From assembly GCF_905372115.1 (NCBI RefSeq), contig NZ_CAJPNR010000002.1, forward strand, positions 62,001-126,000: a DNA stretch of 64,000 bases. Reading direction: 5' to 3'. Below, piece by piece: positions 7,576-16,025 of this stretch (within the stretch, counting starts at the first letter, position 1; the number at the start of each line of letters is the position of its first letter). Source of the DNA: an uncultured Streptococcus sp. GTDB taxonomy: Bacteria > Bacillota > Bacilli > Lactobacillales > Streptococcaceae. The notes under the pieces were generated by a model that was not told the DNA's origin, did not search any database, and worked only from the letters and a program-made list of their open reading frames with translations. The position numbers were made by a program, and so were the translations under genes.

Positions 7576-9354
7576 TCATTTCTTATAGACTGGATGGTCA
7601 AGCAAGGTCAACTCTTCAATCTTGACATTTTCAGTTTCAAAGACGATAAATTCATTCTTTTCCTTAAGCAAGCCAGACGGCACATAGAGATAGTGAATTG
7701 GCCCTTCATTCCAGTAGCGGCCAAGGTTGAAGCCGTTGACCGAAATACACCCCTTCCCATACTTAGAGCAGTCAATAAAAGTATCAGCGATATCATCTAA
7801 CTCTGCTTCAAAGCGATAGAAGGTCGGTGCTTTGACTCTTTCCGGTGGAGCTGAGTAGCAGTCTAGCTTGGCCAGCATTTCCTGGTCAAACTTGAGCGCA
7901 TAATGCTTCCAGCCCTTACGGAACTGGTGGTTAATCATGATACCGCCCTTGACTCCCTTGGATTGACTGGGTGCGCCCAGCTTGTAACCATAGTTGACCC
8001 GCCCCATATTTTCCACCAGCACATCAATCTGAATCCGCTCGGTATCAGCTGAGAAGAGCATTTCATCACCGATTTCTTCACGATACTGAGTAGCCAGGTG
8101 CTCCTGATTGACATAGAAATGACAGCGGTCATGAGTCTCCAAGGCCTTGAGCCTTTCCTCATGGTATTGATTTTTGATATCGGAACGGTAGAGGATATAG
8201 CCATGATTCTGCCCAATCTGCTCCATAGGCTGCGGATAATCCAGCAGAATTTCCTCTGTGATATCCGCTGCCACATCCAGCAGGTTTGCAGTACCAAGCA
8301 GTGGAAAACTGCCATAGGCCTTAGCCTGTCGGCTAATAGGCTCCATCTGCTCAAGCTCTGGAAAGACCTCGTGGGTCACCCGCTGAACAGCGTAGTATTT
8401 CTCGGTCGGCTGCCCCCACTCAGTAATGGGTGCGTCAAAATCGTAGGAGGTAATCTGTGGCAAATCCTTGGTCTTTCGAGCTGAACAGCCACTGATAAAG
8501 CCAAAGTTTGTCCCACCTCTCAAGAGGAAGAGGTTCATGCTGCCCAGCTGCAGCATTTCTTTGACATCCTGAGCCAAATCTTCGGCTTCACGCCGAACGA
8601 TTTCCTCGCTCCAGCGGCTGAACCAGCCATCCCAAAACTCTGTACACATAAGTGGCCATTTCTTGCCATAGCGTTCCATGAAAGCTCGCAGATTGTCTGT
8701 ATTTTCCTTGGGCTGAGATCCGAAATTCCCCGTCACAAAAATATCATCCTCAATCAAGGTCCCAGATTCCAAAGCCTCTATCCATGTCCCATCAGAAGTA
8801 AAGAGGGGAACCGTAACTCCACGGACCTTCATCATCTGCGCAATGCTGCGCATGTAAGCCTTGTCCTCGGCGTAAGAACCGTATTCATTTTCCACCTGCA
8901 TCATGAGGATAGGTCCGCCCTGATCACTCTGATAGGGCAGAAGCTTGGGAAAGAGCCAGTCATAGAAATGACTGACCTTTTCCAGAAAAAGCGGATGATT
9001 GACCCGCAGGCGCATCGAAGGATATCTCAAGAGCCAAGCTGGCAGGCCGCCAAAGTCAAACTCTGCACAGATGTAGGGCGTCGGACGGACAATGAGATAA
9101 AGCCCCATCTCCTCAACCAACTTGAAGTATGCTTCAAAATCCAGCATGCCCTCTGCCTCAAACTGCCCTTCCTGAGGTTCATGCAATGCCCAAGGAATAT
9201 AGGTTTCTACCGTATTAAAGCCTAAAGCTTTAAGATTGTAAAGGGTATCTCGCCACTGGTCTGGATGAAGCCGGAAATACTGAATAGCTCCCGATAAAAT
9301 CTTAAAAGGCTTGCCGTCCAGGTAAAATTCTTCTTTAATTTCAAATCTTGCCAT
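7576..9354 (-). CDS. bgaC: GH35 beta-galactosidase
   Basis: 592 residues, close to pneumococcal BgaC. The TIM barrel carries the acid/base in QVENEYGSY (E157) and the nucleophile in MCTEFWDGWF (E239), followed by C-terminal beta domains. There is no signal peptide or wall anchor, so it is intracellular or released by another route. BgaC-type enzymes remove terminal beta-1,3-galactose. The ATG follows the stop of the PTS IIC gene directly (TAGATG), so translation is probably coupled. Pairing with a lactose/cellobiose-type PTS differs from the mannose-type PTS next to bgaC in pneumococcus. Confidence 0.85.
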   Translation of the reverse strand: MARFEIKEEFYLDGKPFKILSGAIQYFRLHPDQWRDTLYNLKALGFNTVETYIPWALHEPQEGQFEAEGMLDFEAYFKLVEEMGLYLIVRPTPYICAEFDFGGLPAWLLRYPSMRLRVNHPLFLEKVSHFYDWLFPKLLPYQSDQGGPILMMQVENEYGSYAEDKAYMRSIAQMMKVRGVTVPLFTSDGTWIEALESGTLIEDDIFVTGNFGSQPKENTDNLRAFMERYGKKWPLMCTEFWDGWFSRWSEEIVRREAEDLAQDVKEMLQLGSMNLFLLRGGTNFGFISGCSARKTKDLPQITSYDFDAPITEWGQPTEKYYAVQRVTHEVFPELEQMEPISRQAKAYGSFPLLGTANLLDVAADITEEILLDYPQPMEQIGQNHGYILYRSDIKNQYHEERLKALETHDRCHFYVNQEHLATQYREEIGDEMLFSADTERIQIDVLVENMGRVNYGYKLGAPSQSKGVKGGIMINHQFRKGWKHYALKFDQEMLAKLDCYSAPPERVKAPTFYRFEAELDDIADTFIDCSKYGKGCISVNGFNLGRYWNEGPIHYLYVPSGLLKEKNEFIVFETENVKIEELTLLDHPVYKK

Positions 9355-10710
9355 CTATCCAAGCTCCTCCTGTTTATCTGCCATCTTGACAAAGGGCAGA
9401 TATATAGCGGTCGAAATAGCGATGTTAACCAGCGAAAGAATAATTGCCCGCCAGTCGAAGGCTGTCGCAAAGAAACCGTAGAGAATCGGCGGCATTACCC
9501 AAGTAACGTTTTGAGTAACCGGCGCAACCAAGCCCATAGAGGTTGCAAAGTAGGCTACTGTTACCATAACCATTGGCGTAAGGACATATGGAATAAACAT
9601 AATTGGATTCAAAACGATTGGCAGACCGTACATAACCGGCTCACCGATGTTGAAGATCATTGGGAAAATTCCTAACTTAGCCACTTCGCGATAGTGCTTG
9701 TTCCGAGATTGCCAGAGAATGGCAATGGCAACCCCAATCGCATCAAACCAGACAAAAGCACCGAAAGAATTATCCGTCCACATGTAAGGAATCGCATGTC
9801 CAGCCTGATAAGCTTCCAGATTGGCCAGCATTGTCACACCAAAGAGACTGGCCATGACTGGTGCCAGCACATTACCGCCGTGCAGTCCGAAGAACCAGAA
9901 AATCTTATTGAGAAAGACAATGAGCAGCACAGCCCAGAAGCTTTGAGACAAGCTGAGAAGCGGTGCCTGAAGAATCTTGTAAATCCAGTCAATCAACAGC
10001 TCGCCTGTCACCAGATTAAAGAGGTAGGTCGCAATCCCCACGACATACATGGCAATCGCAGCCGGAATGATAGACAAGAACGGCTTCATGATAGCTGGCG
10101 GAACGGAATCTGGAAGTTTGATCGTCCAGTTACGATTCATGACCTTACAAAAGATGATGACAGATACAAAGCCAATCAGAATAGCAGTAAAGTAGCCACG
10201 CGCACTAATCTGGTCACCTGGAATGACACTGTTAATCGTCACAGACAGGTTACTGCCGTCAAGTTTTAGCTCTGGAAGTTTTGAAATCGCCTTGCTCAGC
10301 CCTGGTGTTTTGCCAGCCAACTCAAAGGTTTTAGTAACTGAGCCACCAATGGTAATGATGTAGGAAGCAACAGCTACCAGACCGGCAGACACCTTATCAG
10401 TATTATAAATCTTAGCGATATTGACCCCGAAGGTAAAGAGGAACAAGAGGGTAACGATAGGAATACTGCCCTTAAATACCAGCCAGTTAATATCAATCAG
10501 CCACTGGAAGGTAGAGGAAATCCAGGTCCAGCCGAACTGTCCTGGCAAGTCAGATAGAAAAGCATTGACCATGAGGGCGAAAGAGCCCGTCATAATCACA
10601 GGCATGGTCCCAATAAAGGAATCCCGCAGGGCAACCAGAAATTTCTGGTTGCCGATTTTATTGGCAATAGGCATGAGACGCGCTTGCCATTTATCAACCA
10701 AACTACTCAT
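9355..10710 (-). CDS. PTS lactose/cellobiose-family transporter subunit IIC
   Basis: About 451 residues with some ten membrane segments. Family landmarks include a conserved GGNVLAPVMASLFG-type loop and FNIGEPVMYGLPIVLNP, the sugar-binding EIIC signature. It forms the channel for a disaccharide phosphorylated by IIA and IIB. Two ATGs compete: 10716 lies only three to four bases after AGGAG, while 10710 has normal spacing and is preferred. The gene lies between IIA and the GH35 enzyme in one operon. Confidence 0.85.
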   Translation of the reverse strand: MSSLVDKWQARLMPIANKIGNQKFLVALRDSFIGTMPVIMTGSFALMVNAFLSDLPGQFGWTWISSTFQWLIDINWLVFKGSIPIVTLLFLFTFGVNIAKIYNTDKVSAGLVAVASYIITIGGSVTKTFELAGKTPGLSKAISKLPELKLDGSNLSVTINSVIPGDQISARGYFTAILIGFVSVIIFCKVMNRNWTIKLPDSVPPAIMKPFLSIIPAAIAMYVVGIATYLFNLVTGELLIDWIYKILQAPLLSLSQSFWAVLLIVFLNKIFWFFGLHGGNVLAPVMASLFGVTMLANLEAYQAGHAIPYMWTDNSFGAFVWFDAIGVAIAILWQSRNKHYREVAKLGIFPMIFNIGEPVMYGLPIVLNPIMFIPYVLTPMVMVTVAYFATSMGLVAPVTQNVTWVMPPILYGFFATAFDWRAIILSLVNIAISTAIYLPFVKMADKQEELG

Positions 10711-10721
10711 CTGCATTTCTC

Positions 10722-11039
10722 CTATTCATCAAATTTTTTATGTAAATCAACAATCTCCTTTGCCAAATCAACAAAGGCGATACTGGTCATGAGATGATCC
10801 TGCCCATGCACCATAAATAAACTAAGTTCTGTCTTCTCTCCTTGTGCCTCCTTGCTCAGCATTTCAGCTTGAGCGTGATGAGCTTGCAGCAGGGCCTTCT
10901 GAGCCTGACTCAGTCTCTCCTGAGCTCGGTCAAAGTCCTGCTTTTTAGCTGCAGCAATGGCTTCAATAGCACAAGACTTGGCCTCTCCGCCATACATAAT
11001 GAGGGTCATCGCGACCTCTAAGGAATCTTTATTTTCCAT
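10722..11039 (-). CDS. PTS lactose/cellobiose-family subunit IIA
   Basis: 105 residues, all-helical family. The phospho-accepting histidine is H78 in VHGQDHLMT, where the family has it. It relays phosphate from HPr to IIB. It starts eight bases after the IIB stop, and its stop overlaps the ribosome site of IIC. Confidence 0.88.
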   Translation of the reverse strand: MENKDSLEVAMTLIMYGGEAKSCAIEAIAAAKKQDFDRAQERLSQAQKALLQAHHAQAEMLSKEAQGEKTELSLFMVHGQDHLMTSIAFVDLAKEIVDLHKKFDE

Positions 11040-11047
11040 AAAAGTAC

Positions 11048-11365
11048 CTACTTCATGAGCGACTCTGCCAAATCCAGGACCCTATCCCCCTTCATCATTC
11101 CGTAGTCCGTCATAGGGATAACATCCACCGGAATACCTTTTGAAGCTAATTTTTCCTGTAAATCCTCCAGCAGATAGCGGACCTGAGGCCCCAGCAAAAG
11201 GACATCAACCTTTTTCTCGCTTAGATAGTCTTCTGCTTCTGACACTGGCACCGCAAATATCGTCGCAGCCAAGCCTCGCTCCTCTGCAGCTTTCTGCATT
11301 TTATTGACCATGAGACTGGTACTCATCCCAGCCGCACAGACTAACATAATTTGTTTTGTTTCCAT
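11048..11365 (-). CDS. PTS lactose/cellobiose-family subunit IIB
   Basis: 105 residues. C10 in MLVCAAGMSTSL is the phosphocysteine. A perfect AAAGGAGG directly abuts an upstream ATG (11371), leaving no spacing, so the second ATG (11365) with a six-base gap is the likely start. It is the first gene of the PTS-GH35-reductase operon, with a leader of more than 100 bases. Confidence 0.88.
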   Translation of the reverse strand: METKQIMLVCAAGMSTSLMVNKMQKAAEERGLAATIFAVPVSEAEDYLSEKKVDVLLLGPQVRYLLEDLQEKLASKGIPVDVIPMTDYGMMKGDRVLDLAESLMK

Positions 11366-11445
11366 CGGCATCCTCCTTTATGAATCTGACCTAGCCTGCA
11401 ACGACACTTGCCATTTATTTTCAATATATAAACAAAAATCCAGAA

Positions 11446-11480
11446 ATAGAATATTTTTCACTATGTTATTAATATTCTAT
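11446..11480. promoter_or_regulatory. inverted repeat operator candidate for the PTS operon
   Basis: ATAGAATATT (11446-11455) and AATATTCTAT (11471-11480) are a perfect 10-bp inverted repeat with a 15-bp spacer. It starts almost exactly at the predicted transcription start of the PTS operon, so a bound repressor would block it. The adjacent ROK regulator is the obvious candidate; this is inference. Confidence 0.55.
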
Positions 11481-11484
11481 AAAC

Positions 11485-11513
11485 ATTATAACTATTTTTC
11501 TGTACTATGTCAA
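11485..11513 (-). promoter_or_regulatory. consensus promoter of the PTS/GH35 operon
   Basis: TTGACA (11513-11508), a 17-bp spacer and TATAAT (11490-11485) on the minus strand. Both hexamers match consensus exactly, which predicts strong expression that needs repression. Confidence 0.85.
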
Positions 11514-11521
11514 CGCTTACA
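11508..11521. promoter_or_regulatory. catabolite-responsive element (cre) over the -35
   Basis: On the minus strand TGTAAGCGTTGACA fits the CcpA cre consensus. Its last six bases are the -35 hexamer, so CcpA binding should block RNA polymerase during growth on preferred sugars. Confidence 0.75.
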
Positions 11522-11569
11522 TTTGAGATTTCTAGCTTTTTTTGATAGTATAGCAGCAGAGGAAACAAG

Positions 11570-12766
11570 ATGACACGAACTAGAAAACAAAACGAGCTAA
11601 GGGCAACTGTTCTGGATCAGCTCTATGCCAAACGACCGATTTCTCGGATTGATATTTCAAAAGAAACTCAGATTACACCAGCCACGACTGGCAGTATCAT
11701 CAATGAACTGATCAAGGAAGGCTTGGTACTGGAGCTGGGCGAGCTCAATGACGAGAGTGTAGGCCGCAAAAAAACCCTGCTAGATATTGCGCCTCGTAGC
11801 CGCTACTATCTGGGCTTTGAGATTTCTGAAAAACAGCTGGCTATGGTCATCGCTGATAATACCGGTGAGATTGCAGAAAGCAGCATTCGGACTTATCAGG
11901 TCGAGGTGACAGGCGGCCCGTCTGACCAGGAAATCATCCGACTCATTCAAGATTTTCTGAAGAAGAACAGCAAATACTCCATCTCAGCGATTGCCCTCGG
12001 GCTGCCGGGGCATGTGAATCTCTCTGAGAGTGATTTTATTATTTCTAAAAACCCCCACTGGGGACAGATTAACTTGCAGACTATTCAAGAAGCCTTTGAC
12101 CTTCCTGTCTACTTTGCCAATAAGTCCCACTGTTTGACAATGGCTGAACGCCTCTTTAGCTATCATCCGACAGACTGTAATTTTATCGTCTATCATGTCG
12201 CCAGAGGTATTCATTGCTCTTACATGTACAAGGGCAGCATTTACAGTCAGGAAAATTATCTTATCGGGGAGGTGGGACATACCGTCATCAATCCTGAAGG
12301 CGAGCGCTGTCCTTGCGGCAAGCACGGCTGCCTGCAGGTTTATGCCAGCGAGAGTGCTCTGCTTGATAAAGCAGCTATCCTGTATCGGGCTTCCCAGACC
12401 TCGCTCCTAAAGACCCTTGTAGAGGACGTCAATGACATTGATTTGACAAGTCTGATGACCGCCTATCGCTTAGGAGACTTGGGCAGCATTGAGTTGATTC
12501 ATACTGCCTGCCGCTATCTGGCCATTTCCATTTCCAATCTCTGCCAGCTTATTGATAGCGAAAGGATTTATCTGGACGGCCAGCTCTTCTCCTATCCGGT
12601 GATTGCCGAGCAGGTTCTGGCTCAGTTAGAGCAGGAAGTACCTCTCTTTCCAAAGCAAAAACAAGCAGAGATTGTCATTATCCCTTACTCTAAATACAGC
12701 ATTGCCCGCTCTGCAGTCAGCCTCTGTGTCTATCATGAATTTTTAGATAAAAAAGGAAACCTATAA
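11570..12766 (+). CDS. ROK-family transcriptional regulator (NagC/XylR type)
   Basis: 398 residues. An N-terminal winged HTH (about 10-70, RIDISKETQITPATTGSIIN) precedes a sugar-kinase-like ROK domain with the zinc motif CPCGKHGCL. It is divergent from the PTS/GH35 operon and probably represses it until a sugar or sugar phosphate binds. A GAGG ribosome site precedes the ATG. A TTGAGA/TAGTAT promoter (11523-11551) would give a very short leader. A strong terminator follows. Confidence 0.85.
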   Translation: MTRTRKQNELRATVLDQLYAKRPISRIDISKETQITPATTGSIINELIKEGLVLELGELNDESVGRKKTLLDIAPRSRYYLGFEISEKQLAMVIADNTGEIAESSIRTYQVEVTGGPSDQEIIRLIQDFLKKNSKYSISAIALGLPGHVNLSESDFIISKNPHWGQINLQTIQEAFDLPVYFANKSHCLTMAERLFSYHPTDCNFIVYHVARGIHCSYMYKGSIYSQENYLIGEVGHTVINPEGERCPCGKHGCLQVYASESALLDKAAILYRASQTSLLKTLVEDVNDIDLTSLMTAYRLGDLGSIELIHTACRYLAISISNLCQLIDSERIYLDGQLFSYPVIAEQVLAQLEQEVPLFPKQKQAEIVIIPYSKYSIARSAVSLCVYHEFLDKKGNL

Positions 12767-12769
12767 AGG

Positions 12770-12796
12770 CCGAGACAAGAATCTCGGTCTTTTTTT
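12770..12796 (+). terminator. terminator of the ROK gene
   Basis: CCGAGA and TCTCGG form a short GC stem followed by a long T run just after the stop codon. Confidence 0.75.
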
Positions 12797-12855
12797 TTAC
12801 AAAAAAAGAGACAGGCTTTCTAGGAGCTTCCCCCTAAAAAGTCTATCTCATTTTA

Positions 12856-13752
12856 CTATCTATTAATCGAACGTGAAATCATGGAAATGGTGTGGCGCTG
12901 TCCTCTGAGAGCCTTGCTCATGGCAAAGATATTTTCAACCGGAGCCAGACAGCCATAGCCGGAATCTCCGATATGCTGGATATCTACACCGCAGATTTTG
13001 TTACGGATAGCCATTTGCTTGACAATATCTTCATCAGCACTCTCTTGGCTGGTACCGATCGCACTCATAACCAGAGCCCCCTTTTGATGGGCCAGGCGGA
13101 CAATCTGCTTCAAGTCCTGCTCATCAAAGCCTGGCACACTGCCGACTGCCGGTGCTAGGACAATATCAACACCAGCTTCGATAAATTGAGCGATTGCTTC
13201 TAGGTCTGCTACCGGCTCATCCACACCCGAAGCATGCATTTTGCCTGCAATCAGGAGGCCTGAAAAATTCTCCTTGACCACTCGAATGGTGTCAATAATG
13301 GCTTGATTGGTGACACCAGTTCCCGGATTACCCGTCAGGCAGATAAAGTCAACGCCCAACTCTTCTGCTCGCTGAATGGTCGCTAGACTAGCCTGACGCC
13401 CCTCATCGATAATCAGGCGTTCTCCTGCCATCTGGGCCTGACTGTCCACCGGCTCTAGATTGATACCGATAGGACGGCCAACCAAGCGGTGCAGCTCCTC
13501 AACAAAATCTTCCTTGGCGTCCAGACCAGCCACAAAAGGCTGGAAGATATCAATCCCATTCAGCAAAATCAAGTCAGCACCAAAAGACCGAGCAATCTCT
13601 GCATTGGTCACATCACCGATATAAGATTCTTTAAAAGCCACGTTTTCAGACAGGATAACGCGGCCCTCACTGGCCTTGATGCTCTGTTTCAGCTCCGGCG
13701 CAGTCATATTTAAAATTTCTGAAGCATTTGAACTAATGAATCGTTTTACCAT
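12856..13752 (-). CDS. TIM-barrel protein of the DUF7916 type
   Basis: 298 residues with no membrane segment. The alternating pattern (LILLNGID, GINLEPV, FICLTGNPGTGVT, LLIAGKMHASGVDEP, DIVLAPAVGSVPGF) suggests a beta/alpha barrel with a phosphate-binding end. Relatives in Firmicutes often sit near PTS operons and have been called haloacid-dehalogenase-like, though no HAD motif (DxDxT) is present. It has its own promoter with a cre site over the -35, so a role in sugar or amino-sugar metabolism is likely. The reaction is unknown. Confidence 0.6.
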   Translation of the reverse strand: MVKRFISSNASEILNMTAPELKQSIKASEGRVILSENVAFKESYIGDVTNAEIARSFGADLILLNGIDIFQPFVAGLDAKEDFVEELHRLVGRPIGINLEPVDSQAQMAGERLIIDEGRQASLATIQRAEELGVDFICLTGNPGTGVTNQAIIDTIRVVKENFSGLLIAGKMHASGVDEPVADLEAIAQFIEAGVDIVLAPAVGSVPGFDEQDLKQIVRLAHQKGALVMSAIGTSQESADEDIVKQMAIRNKICGVDIQHIGDSGYGCLAPVENIFAMSKALRGQRHTISMISRSINR

Positions 13753-13839
13753 AAGAATATCTCTTTTCTTTATTATTCATTAATAAACACTTTGAAATCT
13801 ATTCTATTTGGATATTTTGTTTTTTTTGTTATCAACTAC

Positions 13840-13868
13840 AGTATAGCACAAGGTCATAGAAATGTAAA
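13840..13868 (-). promoter_or_regulatory. promoter of the DUF7916 gene
   Basis: TTTACA (13868-13863), a 17-bp spacer and an extended -10 TGCTATACT ending at 13840 on the minus strand. Confidence 0.75.
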
Positions 13869-13876
13869 CGCTTTAT
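13863..13876. promoter_or_regulatory. cre site over the -35 of the DUF7916 gene
   Basis: TGTAAACGCTTTAT on the plus strand fits the CcpA cre consensus and overlaps the -35 hexamer, the same arrangement as at the PTS operon. Confidence 0.65.
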
Positions 13877-13890
13877 AAATTCTTTGACAA

Positions 13891-13924
13891 AATAGCCTGC
13901 TTTCACAAACAAAAGCAGACTATT
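13891..13924 (-). terminator. terminator of pepO
   Basis: AATAG-CTGCTTT pairs with AAAGCAG-CTATT, with a short T run on the minus strand. Confidence 0.55.
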
Positions 13925-13983
13925 GAAACGAACTCGATTATTTTTGATTTGAGCAGGATTCGATAAGTACTCTTATCTCGGCA

Positions 13984-15876
13984 TCACCAGATGACCACCC
14001 GCTCTTCTGGACTCCGCCACATGCCGTCTCCCTCTTGGACATCAAAGGTTGTAAAGAAGTCGTCAAAGTTTGGCAGCTGCACATTGGTCCGAAGCTTGGC
14101 TGGCGCATGAACATCGACGCTTGCCAGGAGCTTCATATACTCCTTTCGACCCTTCATTCGCCAAATGCGGGCAAAGTTAGTGAAGAATTCCTCAGCAGAG
14201 AAATCAGCTTCTTTCTTGGCTGCTTCTAGGGCTGCTGCAATACCGCCCAGATCTGCCACATTTTCTGAAACGGTCAGCTTGCCATTGACCTTAGCACCAT
14301 AGGAATCCTGCCCTTCGAACTGGTCAATGACCTTTTGAGTCCGTTCGGTAAAGGCTTGGTAGTCATGCTCCGTCCACCAATTATTAAGACTGCCATTTTC
14401 ATCAAAGGAAGCTCCATTGGTATCAAAAGCATGAGAAATCTCATGGGCAATGACCGCTCCGATACCACCGTAATTGGCTGACGAGGACTGGTGCAAGTCA
14501 TAGAAAGGCGCCTGCAGGATAGCCGCTGGAAAGACAATCAGGTTTTTCTGCGGATTATAGTAGGCATTGACCATATGGGCTGGCATTCCCCATTCCTTGT
14601 AATCCACCGGTTGATTCCACTTGCTCCAGCTGTAAGCAATATCAATCTGACTCAGCTTCTGAGCATTTTCAAAGAGAGTCAGCTTTTCATCCACGACCTT
14701 GCAGGAATAGCGCTCAGGCAGCTCGTCAGGATAGCCAATATAAGGCTTGATGACATTAAGCTTGACAATAGCCTTGTCCCGAGTTTCTGGTGTCAGCCAG
14801 TCATTCTGGGCCAGGCGATTTTTATAAACTTCAATCATCGTCGCCACTTTTTGCTCCACATCAGCCTTAGCTTCTGGCGAGAACTTCTGACCGGCATACC
14901 AGAGACCAACAGCTTGATTAAAGGGACCTTGGGCCAGATAAAATGCCGCTTTTTTCTTGTCTTGAGCCTGAGGAGTCCCTGATAGAGCACGATGATAAGC
15001 TCCTGCCAAGACACGGATGTCATCCGTTAGGTAAGGTGTTGTATTGCGGACCGCAGAGAGAATCAGCAGAGCATGGAGTTTATCCCAGTTAGCTGCTGTA
15101 TAAATATCCTTAGCTGCCTGCCAAAAACGCTCTTCTGGCACAATGACTTGGTCGGGTTCTTGACCGATCAACTTGGTAAAAATATCCGCCATAGGCAACT
15201 CTGGTACCAAGGCCTTGAAATCTTCCCAATGATAAGGATGGTAGAGTTTCGCATACTCGGAGCTTTCTTCACTAGACAGAACATACTGAGCAAAAACAGC
15301 ATCCAGCTCCAAGACCTTATCCAAAAGATCCTTGATTTCCTCTTCCGTAAAGTCAAATTTAGCTAGCAAATCTTCCTGAGCCTTGCGCCATTTTTCAAGC
15401 AGGTCATCCTTCTGCGGATGGTCCTCCGCGTAGTAGGTCGTATCAGGCAAAATCGTTCCCGGTCCGTCTGCCCAGAGGACATTGATACGGGCGTCCATAA
15501 AGTCAGGCGCCACACCAAAGGGGAAATAAGTCGGCTTACCAGCCAGTTCAAAATCAGCAATCTTAGAAGCATAGTCTTCAAAAGACGCTAGGTTGCGAAT
15601 TTCATCAATGTAAGCACGCGCTGGCTCAATCCCTGCCGCTTCCCGTTTATCATAATCCGCTGCCAAGCGATGGTAAGCAACAAAGTTCTTCAGAATGGCA
15701 TGTTCTGGCACTCCATCTCCAGCCAGCCATTTGTCGGTCGTTGCGAGCATAAGTTCCTCAATCTCATCTGCCAGATCCATGAAACCGCCCGTCACTGGCT
15801 TATCATCAGGAATAACCGCCGTCTTAGCCCACTCACCATTAACCGCATCATAGAAATCATCTTGTAGTCGTGTCAT
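13984..15876 (-). CDS. pepO: M13-family endopeptidase PepO
   Basis: 630 residues, the usual streptococcal PepO length. The zinc site HEISH (H478, E479, H482) with the downstream ENVADLGG motif defines the neprilysin family. There is no classical signal peptide. PepO cleaves oligopeptides and is found in the cytosol and at the surface, where it has been linked to complement and plasminogen binding in related species. The reading frame is open back to a TTG at 15915, but the ATG at 15876 (MTRLQDDFYDAVNGEW) matches the family start. Confidence 0.88.
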   Translation of the reverse strand: MTRLQDDFYDAVNGEWAKTAVIPDDKPVTGGFMDLADEIEELMLATTDKWLAGDGVPEHAILKNFVAYHRLAADYDKREAAGIEPARAYIDEIRNLASFEDYASKIADFELAGKPTYFPFGVAPDFMDARINVLWADGPGTILPDTTYYAEDHPQKDDLLEKWRKAQEDLLAKFDFTEEEIKDLLDKVLELDAVFAQYVLSSEESSEYAKLYHPYHWEDFKALVPELPMADIFTKLIGQEPDQVIVPEERFWQAAKDIYTAANWDKLHALLILSAVRNTTPYLTDDIRVLAGAYHRALSGTPQAQDKKKAAFYLAQGPFNQAVGLWYAGQKFSPEAKADVEQKVATMIEVYKNRLAQNDWLTPETRDKAIVKLNVIKPYIGYPDELPERYSCKVVDEKLTLFENAQKLSQIDIAYSWSKWNQPVDYKEWGMPAHMVNAYYNPQKNLIVFPAAILQAPFYDLHQSSSANYGGIGAVIAHEISHAFDTNGASFDENGSLNNWWTEHDYQAFTERTQKVIDQFEGQDSYGAKVNGKLTVSENVADLGGIAAALEAAKKEADFSAEEFFTNFARIWRMKGRKEYMKLLASVDVHAPAKLRTNVQLPNFDDFFTTFDVQEGDGMWRSPEERVVIW

Positions 15877-15965
15877 CTTCTTCTCGCTTTCATGCTTTTG
15901 ATATAACCTTATCAAAATCTACTTGTTTTTTCAAACATTTCTTATATTAATTTTAAATATTTATT

Positions 15966-16008
15966 AAAAATTAACTTGACTTAATTTTTGTTTTAATGTA
16001 TATTAAAA
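15966..16008. promoter_or_regulatory. ScaR/SsaR-type operator and promoter of the manganese operon
   Basis: AAAAATTAA-CTTGAC-TTAATTTTT (15966-15989) is a perfect 9-bp inverted repeat that contains the -35 (TTGACT, 15976-15981). A second palindrome, TTTTAAT-GTAT-ATTAAAA (15991-16008), covers the -10 (TATATT, 15999-16004), with 17 bp between the hexamers. DtxR-type manganese repressors of oral streptococci bind this kind of site when Mn is plentiful. Confidence 0.8.
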
Positions 16009-16025
16009 CAATGGAGGTGTATGAG

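Noticed and set aside
15877..15915. Longer N-terminus for PepO from a TTG
   Set aside because: No ribosome site, and the family starts at MTRLQDDFYD.
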